64,000 bases of DNA from Notospermus geniculatus (lineage: Eukaryota; Nemertea; Pilidiophora; Heteronemertea; Lineidae): contig NMRB01001247.1 of NCBI GenBank assembly GCA_002633025.1, positions 133,730-197,729 on the forward strand. The letters are read 5' to 3'. The notes under the pieces were generated by a model. That model had not been told where the DNA came from and did not search any database. It saw only the letters and a program-made list of their open reading frames with translations. Numbering within the stretch: position 1 is the stretch's first letter; each line of letters begins with the position of its first letter. Below are positions 56,928 to 64,000 of this stretch, piece after piece. The translations under genes and the position numbers were made by a program.

Positions 56928-57704
56928 GGGTGGAATTCACCAAGGCATTTTATCGTGCGTGCAATTAAAGACCGATTATCTTAAAAACGGAGGATAAACT
57001 ACCGTTGTCCGCGGACGGATAAACTACCGTTTAAATTGCGATTCAGAACACTCGATCATCCCTGTTTTATCTGCACGCGGACAAACTGGTGTAATCGCTC
57101 AATAAACGCCTGTTATAAATCATTACTATGTCATCCGCGCAATGAAATCACGTAACTCGCATTAGGCGTAGGCTATAAATATAAGCCGATGGTCAAGTGG
57201 TCGCACTGCCAGCATGGGGAAAACGAAGATGGCTGAAAATTTCACTGCGGAGCAGAAGATGGGCCTCATTGAGGAAATAAGATGGCGGGAAAAACAAACA
57301 AATCAAGCATTCGGTCCATCACTGACAGTGACTTTCTTCGAAATGGCGGAAGTATCCTAATGACCAATGCATTACGCGGCCTATCCACAATATGAAGATC
57401 AAAATGGTCAAAATTATTGCTACTCTTTCTTCCATCCATTATGCAGAAGCATATGACACCTGTTTTGGGCTCCATATTGTCCATATCGTGGAAAAACCGC
57501 TTTAATCGCGGAGATAAACATACCCTCACGACCGATTAAGTTTTCTTTTGTTCGTAAAAACGCTTGTTGTCCGCACACAAGATAAACCAATGTTTTGATT
57601 TGCTGTTTAACTTCAAGTGTGCGATGATCGTGCGCTTAGGCACATTTGTACGCGTACAACACTTAAACGACAGATAAAATGCCTTGGTGAATTCCACCCT
57701 TTAA
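56928..57704. mobile_element. Nested Harbinger-like element
   Basis: GGGTGGAATTCACCAAGGC and ATTTTATC are mirrored at 57678-57704. TTT lies on both sides, a 3-bp duplication as for PIF/Harbinger, though their usual target is TWA. It carries the short Myb/SANT-like frame at 57214-57360 and GTCCGCGGAC/GATAAAC words. Confidence 0.65.
57214..57360 (+). pseudogene. Myb/SANT-like N-terminus, 48 codons
   Basis: MAENFTAEQKMGLIEEIRW has the F-T-x-E-x-K-x-x-L-I-E pattern of the first helix of Myb/SANT-like DNA-binding proteins encoded by Harbinger transposons. The frame stops before the second and third helices (TAA at 57358-57360). Short length and position inside a TIR element indicate a remnant. 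Confidence 0.4.
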
Positions 57705-57839
57705 GTTTTATGGTCTTAAAAGGTGTCCTAGTGGCCGTAGATTATCTGTATGAAAAGAAAACGTGGCTATGAAAAATATTCATGGAAATATCCCGGAAAA
57801 TTAGGTGGGCATTTACTTTTGACTAAGGGCGTACATAGA

Positions 57840-58280
57840 AAATTCTCGTTTTAGCCCTAGAATAAGAAAAAATACCGGTACGACTAAATGTTGGGTTTTA
57901 AGGTCGATGGACAGGGTGGACACAATAATGTAGCACTCTACTGCTTCTGACGCAGTTTCATGGAGAATGGTTCTGCGATGCCAGAGAAAAGTATCTGAAA
58001 ACGAAAAATCAAGCATGAAAATAAAGAGCACCTAGTGCCCCAAAAAATTACTTACTGTTTTCCGAGAGCATGCACTGTTAACAAAAACAAACTACATGTC
58101 TAGTCACTGATTGAAACCCATCAAATCGTTCAATTCCGAAGACCAATAAATACCACACGGGTCGGATCAATAAATTTGAGTTTGAGATCTGCAATGCATC
58201 CCACGCATCCAGAATTACATCCTATTAGCCATCGGTTAATAGGGGTTTCGTGATGAACTGTATGATGACCTCTCTGATAT
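57840..58280. other. No supported feature
   Basis: About 440 bp with short motif-free ORFs and no repeat recognised. Confidence 0.4.
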
Positions 58281-58284
58281 GTGG

Positions 58285-58450
58285 CAGGGCCGTATTTAAA
58301 GGGGAGCGAGGGGGGCCCTGAGCCAACCAAAAAACGTGATTTCCATGCGGATTTTGGACAAAAAACGGCAAAAAGAGGTCTCCTGCCCCCCCCCCCCGAG
58401 AGGCTCCTGCCCCCGCCCCCCCCCGGACCAGAAAGTTAAATACGGCCCTG
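58285..58450. mobile_element. 166-bp CAG...CTG MITE with 5-bp duplication
   Basis: CAGGGCCGTATTTAA and TTAAATACGGCCCTG are perfect 15-bp ends, flanked on both sides by TGTGG. The interior has long C and G runs. Same end-type and duplication length as 539-960 and 26232-26728. Confidence 0.85.
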
Positions 58451-59269
58451 TGTGGACAGGGTTACTCCGCCTACGATAGTGTGTTTAAGTGCAAAGTACC
58501 AGAAGTACATGTATAGGCTGCAAATACCAGCAAATCAGACATGACTTTCATCGGCTATCATTCACAGGATAGGTATACATGTAAGATGTCTCGCATGGCC
58601 CATCATAGTTACCTTTTTAACTCGATGTGGTTCTTGTTTTCCTGCATCAGGCGTGTAGTTGCAAGGCGACCAATTCGTGTGCAAGAGAAGGATACACTTC
58701 TTCCCCTTCATTGTGAATGAGACTGTCTGCCAATCAGCAGCGCCGAATGCTGAGCACTCCAACTCCGATCGCATAAACTGAGATTTAAAATAAGAGTTCG
58801 ATATGGTTTGTGGCCTCAGCACGCTCACGAATATGACACCATCCATTTTGAGGTGTTGACAGCATTGTCAATCAAGCGATCACTACTCAACAGATGGTAA
58901 AATAATGTAAAAGACCCCCCCTCTCGTTTCTCAGAGTGTTGGCGACGCCATTGACATTGGTGTGCAACCAAGCCAGTTGCATTATGAATTGTGAATCAAT
59001 TGCATTTTGAGGTCGTAATTGTATAGACCTTGTGTTGTTGTATAGAATTATGATGCCTTGTACAATTTCTCCCAAATCCGGAATGGGAGAGATAGATGTT
59101 CAGTTACATATTTCCTAGAATCCTAAGTGCAAGATCACCTTGTGTAGCGTTATTCAACTTTCCGGTTCGAACCAGTTCACCTACTTACTCCTTTAGTAGA
59201 AAGTGCGGTCATGTTCACCGTTCGTTGGCCTTCTGCTTGCAATATTGCGTAATCATGGTAATTCGTCTG

Positions 59270-59366
59270 TATAAAAGCGGCCGACGGCGGCGCATTTGTC
59301 ACTTTTGCTTGTGCCGTCGTCTCCTGCACGCCCATGACTCGAGGGTTCTGGAAGGCTCACGATCTG
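59270..59366 (+). promoter_or_regulatory. Possible core promoter and short first exon
   Basis: TATAAAAG at 59270-59277 is followed 57 bp later by ATG 59334 and MTRGFWKAHDL, then CTG|GTTAGT, a fair splice donor, at 59366/59367. The GC-rich stretch between fits a leader. No downstream exon could be identified, so the gene is hypothetical. Confidence 0.3.
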
Positions 59367-59975
59367 GTTAGTATGATCCCGCTTGCCAAATTTCTGTCCG
59401 ATTTGCTACTGAAGCTTTGCCGAATTTACCCTACTGGAGAGTAACAATCTAAACTGTCCTTTGTAATACTTTCAGTCACCGTTTTCCGCGTACGTTTTCT
59501 GCGGACGTTTTCTGCCTACGATGTACCGTACGTGTGTTATGTTATCGCAGCACCACTACAGATGTACCTGTATATAGATGAGGCCTCCAAATACACGATT
59601 TTATTCTACTACGAATTCTTGACTCGTTCCTATCCTTTACACAGAGTGACAAGGACATTTCAAGAGCTCAGAAATCAAAAGCACACACAGCTCTCTCCTC
59701 TCGACACTAAAGGTGGTACACTTTAATTGGGGAGTCTGTGAAAGCTGCAAGCGGGTCATGAAGACGGAAACAACTGGAACCGGTGTGACAGGGATCTAAG
59801 TCCCCTTGGAACCAAAGTCCAGTTTTAATCTTCAACGAGGAGTTATAATATAGCCTATGGCTATGGAGACCATGACCATTCGAGCGGGCTATTTCTTGTC
59901 ATACTTGTATCCCTAATTAGGACTTTCTCACCTGGTACACCATATTAATAGAATCTAATACCCCCTATAAAAATA

Positions 59976-60100
59976 TTCTCCATTTTACCATGCTGAATGG
60001 TAATTTCGCAAGGTAAAAGAAGGTTAACCATGGTGAAAGCCACTTATACCATGGTAAACTGTCCTTTATGGTGCGAAATTACCCTGGTAAAATGAAGATT
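59976..60100. repeat. Hairpin element
   Basis: TTCTCCATTTTACCATGC and GGTAATTTCGCA pair with TGCGAAATTACC and GGTAAAATGAAG. GGTAAAAG, CCATGGTG and CCATGGTAAAC words lie inside. A C-run and (CA)n follow at 60108-60133. Confidence 0.6.
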
Positions 60101-60233
60101 TTCATTAGCCCCCCCCCCCACACACACACACATAGGATGTCCTCCCAACAATAGTTTTTCGGATGAAGCGGCACCATTGAATTGGACTCTAGAGAGATCA
60201 TGACCCTTAATCCTGTACAGGATTAGGGGTCAA

Positions 60234-60915
60234 ATGCGGCAATCCAACATGCCTTCGCTACTCGAGGGTGATCCAACACACCTCTAAATCAAATATGGCT
60301 ATCCTACATGCCTTCACTACTCAAGGTTGACCCAACACACCTCCAAATATCAAATATGGCAATCCTACATGCCTTCACTACTCAAGGGTGATCCAACACA
60401 CGTCTAAATATTAAATATGGCAATCCTACATGCCTTATTTACTCAAGGGTGATCCAACACACCACTAAATCAAATATGGCAGTCCTATGCCTTCATTACT
60501 CAAGAGTGATCCAACACACCTCTAAATATCAAATATGGCAGACCTACATCCCTTCACTACTCAAAAGCGATCCAACACACCTCTAAATATCAAATATGGC
60601 AGTCCTACATGCCTTCACTACTTAAGGGTGATCCAACACACCACTAAATCAAATATGGCAGTCCTACATGCCTTCACTAATAATGTGTTGGCTTATAGTG
60701 ATCCAACACACCTCTAAGTATCAAATATGGCAGTCCTACATCCCTTCACTTCTTAAGAATGATCCAATACACCACTAAATATCAAATATGGCTGTCCTAC
60801 ATGCCTTCACTACTCAAGACTGATCCAACACATCCTTAAATATCAAATATGGCAATCCTACATGCCTTCACATGTTCACTACTCAAGGGTGATCCATCCT
60901 ACATGCCTTCACTAT
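60234..60915 (+). repeat. Satellite array with ~62-bp unit
   Basis: About eleven units of GATCCAACACACCTCTAAAT, ATCAAATATGGCAATCC and TACATGCCTTCACTACTCAAG, with 2-6 bp deletions and one ~15-bp insertion near 60680. ORFs in the array follow the unit and are not genes. Confidence 0.9.
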
Positions 60916-60984
60916 CCATGAATATCCCACTCGCGATGCTACACGCCGTACACATCAATCAAAAAACTGTGGGCTTGGGGCTTA

Positions 60985-61445
60985 CTCATCAGTTCCCAAA
61001 TGTACGATATTTGTCAGCAATTGTGAAAAGAAGGTTGCATGACCAATTTATACAAGAATGGTACCAGAGTTTGGAGAGTAGTGCTAAAACTATTCTCTAT
61101 AGAGAAGGCAAGACGACTTGGGAGTTTGAGAAGTACCTTATCTCATTGCCTGTCTGTGACTATATTACGTTGTGTAAATTTACATTTGTAATAACCATAA
61201 GCTGCCACTTGAGATAGGAAGAGTAATGTACCCGGGGAATTACGCATATGTACCCTACCAAATGTGACGACGCAGTGGTCGGCGACGAGTCTCACTTTGA
61301 TTTCGTTTGCCATCACTTTGTGAACCTGAAAAGTAGTCTCATCCCTGAACGTTTTATCACTCGCCCAAATGTTTTTAAATATGGGGAGCTCTTTAATTCT
61401 CCGCTTTCAATTCTGAAGAAAGCTTGCCACTTATCTGAGGAAAGC
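60985..61445 (+). pseudogene. LINE C-terminal (zinc-ribbon-like) remnant, frameshifted
   Basis: Frame 1 reads RRLHDQFIQEWYQSLESS and FEKYLISLPVCDYITLCKF. Frame 2 gives KLPLEIGR. Frame 3 gives CDDAVVGDESHFDFVCHHF. Together these match the order of the region after reverse transcriptase in many animal LINEs and related multigene proteins: a helical segment, a KLPIEIGR-like link, then C-x-x...GDE-x-HF...C. At least two frameshifts (near 61195 and 61255) show it is dead. Confidence 0.6.
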
Positions 61446-61498
61446 TAGTGGACTCCGATGACCCTGTTACTTCTGGTGTTTCGGGAGCGCTGTTTAGT

Positions 61499-63066
61499 GC
61501 AGAGATGCCAACCCTACGGATTTGGCCGTATTTTCAACGCTTTTTCGCCCCCTTTACGTTATTACGCCCGTAGTCCCTTTTCCTACGCCCAAAATGAAAA
61601 AAGAAATGATGTTCAAAAATATAAAAAACGATCGGTCAAATTTCCCGCCTGCTGGCCTCGCGCTAGGGACAAGAGCGCCGGCTGGAGTGGAGCGGCAAAT
61701 AGTGGAACCAGTCTAACGACGAACATTGCCGAAGCAAAACCGATCTCAATCCGAACGGTGAGTCTCCCGCATGCACTGCACTTGAAGCAGTGCGTTCCGC
61801 TGGCAGCATGTGTTCATAGGAAATCAGATTTGAGCACGACTGCGGGTATGGGTGATGGTGTGGATTTGTTGCGGTCGTGTCGTCGAACTTTTCACTTCTC
61901 TGCTAGGCGTACCCCCGAAACATGCGAAATGGAGGTGGATAAGGGACATCAGCCACCCAAGAAGAAAGCAAGAACTACAGGACAACAGTTTCTACGTAAA
62001 TATTCTATAGAATTTCCTGTGATTACTGCATCTTGCATCCCTGTGTATCATGCTCACTGCACTCTGTGTAAGATAGACTTTTCTTTCAGTCACGGGGGTA
62101 TAGATGATTGTCTTAGACATGTCAGATGTGGCGAACATAAGAAAACGGCCTCAAACCAAGGATCACATGTCGGTACAATCAACTCTTTGTTTGCCAAGGC
62201 CAATGAAAAGACTGATTTTACTGTCATAAATGCAGAAGTGTTATTTACAGACTTTCTTACTGAACATAATGTGCCTCTAGCAATAGCCGACCATGCAACC
62301 CCTCTGTTCAAAAAAATGTTTACGGATAGCAAGATAGCAGCTCAGTATGCCTGTAGGAGGACAAAAACAAAGTCCCAAGGTAAGAGGGCACACAATGAGA
62401 TAAGTTTAAGGCTGCAAGTAGGGGCCTATGCATTATCTACTGATGGGAATAATGACAAGGATGGAGAGAATCCTCTGTACCCTTTAGTAGTGAGAAGCTT
62501 TGATGAGGAAGTGGGCCAGGTTAGGTGTGAACTTTTGAGTATGCCACCAAATCGTAGTTCCTCAACTGGACAAAACATCTTCAAGTTATTGGATGCAGAA
62601 TTAAGAAGGTGTTCAGTAACTTGGGAGTACTGTATAGCATTTGGGTCAGACAATCCTGCTGTCGTGGTTGGCAAAACCGCAGGTGTCATATCTTACATTA
62701 GGAAGGAACATGCCAATGTCTTTTTACAAGGATGCCCTTGTCATCTCATTCATCTGGCAGCTGAGAAAGCTGCTGCAAAGTTAGTGGTATTTTCTGCTGA
62801 AGACCTGTTGGTAGACATCTATTACTATTTGGATAAGTCATCAAAACGTAATCAGGAACTTCGACAGTTTCATGAGATGCACATTGGAAACACTCATAAG
62901 ATACTGAAGTAGGCCTATGCATCCACCCGTTGGCTTTCTTTGGGCCAGTGCATCAACGGGCTTCGTGAGCAGTGGGATGCCTTGACTCAGCTTTTAGCTT
63001 CGCTGGGCGAGTATTCGCCAGCGAAGCTTATGCCATGGTGCGAGCCATCTCCTATCCTGCTGTAGA
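61499..63066 (+). mobile_element. 5' part of a hAT-like transposon
   Basis: CAGAGATGCCAACCC at 61499 is a typical hAT-type terminus and begins 430 bp before the transposase ATG. No matching 3' terminus appears before the window ends; coding similarity fades near 62998, where AGCTTCGCTGGGCGA pairs with TCGCCAGCGAAGCT (62997-63030). Confidence 0.6.
61929..62998 (+). pseudogene. hAT-like transposase, interrupted by TAG
   Basis: Nuclear DDE-type transposase of the BED-finger hAT-like group. ATG 61929 is chosen because an acceptor (CACTTCTCTGCTAG) ends at 61904 and a donor (ACG|GTGAGT) lies at 61757/61758, making the upstream open frame an intron. A basic NLS-like PPKKKAR is near residue 10, then a BED-type finger C44-x2-C47 ... 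H64-x5-H70. STDGNNDKD (near 170) and GSDN (near 240) are candidate acidic catalytic sites; CHLIH (near 271) is the hAT C-x2-H motif. After residue 327 (ILK) a TAG stops the frame inside TAGGCCTA. The same frame continues with TRWLSLGQCINGLREQW, a conserved segment of the family. The dimerisation domain is missing. Confidence 0.8.
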
Positions 63067-63741
63067 TTTCCTGTGTATTTTGCCGGACTACCTCTCAGGC
63101 ACTGTGAGCTGGAATCTGCCTAATGCCATTTCTATTAGAATTTTGATGGCAGTACCCGGATGTAGAGAGGACGACCGAAATGCACCCTATGTGATAGGTA
63201 TTCTTGCGCCGCCATTATATAGTTCTCAGTGATCTACGCAGGTAAACGTGAATAAATTTCATGTTCCGCCGTGTCTGTGTTTGTTATTGACAGTCAATAG
63301 TTACAGCACTGTGCAGTGATGGTCAACTGTTTGCCTGTAAAATTTCCGGACGGCTGCTGCTGCTTCAATGTCTGTGGCGGAGGAATCGCATACTGTCTGA
63401 CAGCAGCAGAGGCTTTTCAACTTTAGGCTTGGGGCCTACACGTTCGGCACGGCGGACAACCCTGTCCAGAATTTGTGGGACGCCCAAGATAGGGTGATAA
63501 TGTCAACAAAACAAAAACAAAGCTTTAGATAGGATTAAAATAGTTCTTTTGTGCTGGTGATTGCGAATTACAACAAAATTTCGAAGTGAAATGAAGTTGA
63601 GTTCACCTGCCTTGAGAAGCCGTCGGATTTTTTTTTTAGTTTCATGCTAACAATGATCGAGACCAATTCCGCTCAGGCCTGTCTTAGCCATCCTCAACGA
63701 AGAGAATGTTCGACTGCCGAGGACAGTTGTGGAACAGGTCT

Positions 63742-63859
63742 GGGCCCATCATAAAACCTTGCTAGCTTAGTTGGCTGCTAGTTGTGTACATTGGCCTGTA
63801 CAAACTAGGCACTTTAGCCGGCAGCTAAGCCTAGCAAGCAGATTTATGAATATGGGCCC
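63742..63859. mobile_element. 118-bp GGGCCC-ended MITE
   Basis: GGGCCCATCATAAAACCTTGC and TAGCTTAG pair with CTAAGCCTAGCAAGCAG and TTTATGAATATGGGCCC. Inner TTGGCTGCTAG words also mirror. Similar ends occur in the 44998/50347 arms. Confidence 0.7.
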
Positions 63860-64000
63860 TGGACTACACAGTAGGCCTAGTAGTAGAAAACCTACCATAC
63901 TACAACCTGCAATATTTTTTGTGCCAACTACTCAGCCCATACGGGTAATTCACTCAGCCCCTGCCCCCAGCGAAGCTCCCAGGCCGCCAGGCCTCTAGTT

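Larger units (their letters stand above)
56038..57831. mobile_element. CACCCTTAGTCAAAAG TIR element with nested insertion
   Basis: Ends CACCCTTAGTCAAAAGTAAA and the complement (one mismatch, GGGCG for GGGTG). TA flanks both sides (56036-56037, 57832-57833). Arms extend ~190 bp through GACACCTTTTAAGACC. It is interrupted by the element at 56928-57704. Confidence 0.75.

Noticed and set aside
60535-60717. 60-codon ORF in the 62-bp satellite
   Set aside because: It follows the repeat unit and is broken in neighbouring units.
60234-60915. CRISPR-like array
   Set aside because: Units are contiguous tandem repeats without unique spacers, in an animal genome.
61458-61928. Upstream extension of the transposase frame as coding
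   Set aside because: It begins before the transposon terminus at 61499 and spans a likely intron; protein character changes at 61929.

Overview
The window is a nuclear fragment of an animal genome, most likely a marine invertebrate. A lancelet or sea-urchin-like deuterostome is my best guess; this is inferred from the mix of repeats and genes, not proven. Coding content is very low. Genes are on both strands, splice-site-like motifs and a TATA box are visible, two runs of N mark assembly gaps (11248-12117 and 28298-28641), and most of the DNA is transposon-derived.

Layout. 0-10 kb: short inverted-repeat elements, then a large repeat family built from ~145-bp modules and ending in a GCTCACC/GGTGAGC hairpin plus an A-run. 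One copy (5968-8982) holds a three-level nest. 10-13.1 kb: a fold-back structure whose outer arms are inverted minisatellites and whose centre is an N gap. 13.2-21.9 kb: a TIR element with TGACGATAGAAAC motifs, two tandem hairpin-ended elements, a 966-bp palindrome, and an inverted pair of 73-codon ORFs. 21.9-29.2 kb: clean MITEs with 5-, 8- and 9-bp target duplications, then pyrimidine-rich satellite DNA with a gap. 29.2-33.6 kb: a 4.5-kb unit with inverted ends holding a broken C2H2 zinc-finger gene and a LINE reverse-transcriptase remnant split by a MITE. 34-39 kb: more TIR elements, two tRNA-like sequences, a minisatellite and a probable assembly join.

39.7-49.9 kb: the two clearest host genes, a pair of intronless rhodopsin-class GPCRs 8 kb apart on the + strand. 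The second has an exact in-frame duplication of transmembrane helix 3. 52.8-53.7 kb: one long exon (minus strand) of an unrecognised gene. 53.8-58.5 kb: Tc1/mariner-like TIR elements, one with a nested Harbinger-like element. 59-64 kb: a possible promoter with a small first exon, a 62-bp satellite, a frameshifted LINE remnant, and the 5' part of a hAT transposon whose transposase is stopped by an in-frame TAG.

Across the window the palindrome TAGGCCTA is strongly over-represented. Where duplicated sequences can be aligned, it appears as a short insertion at TA dinucleotides. The best single-locus oddity is the helix-3 duplication in the second GPCR.
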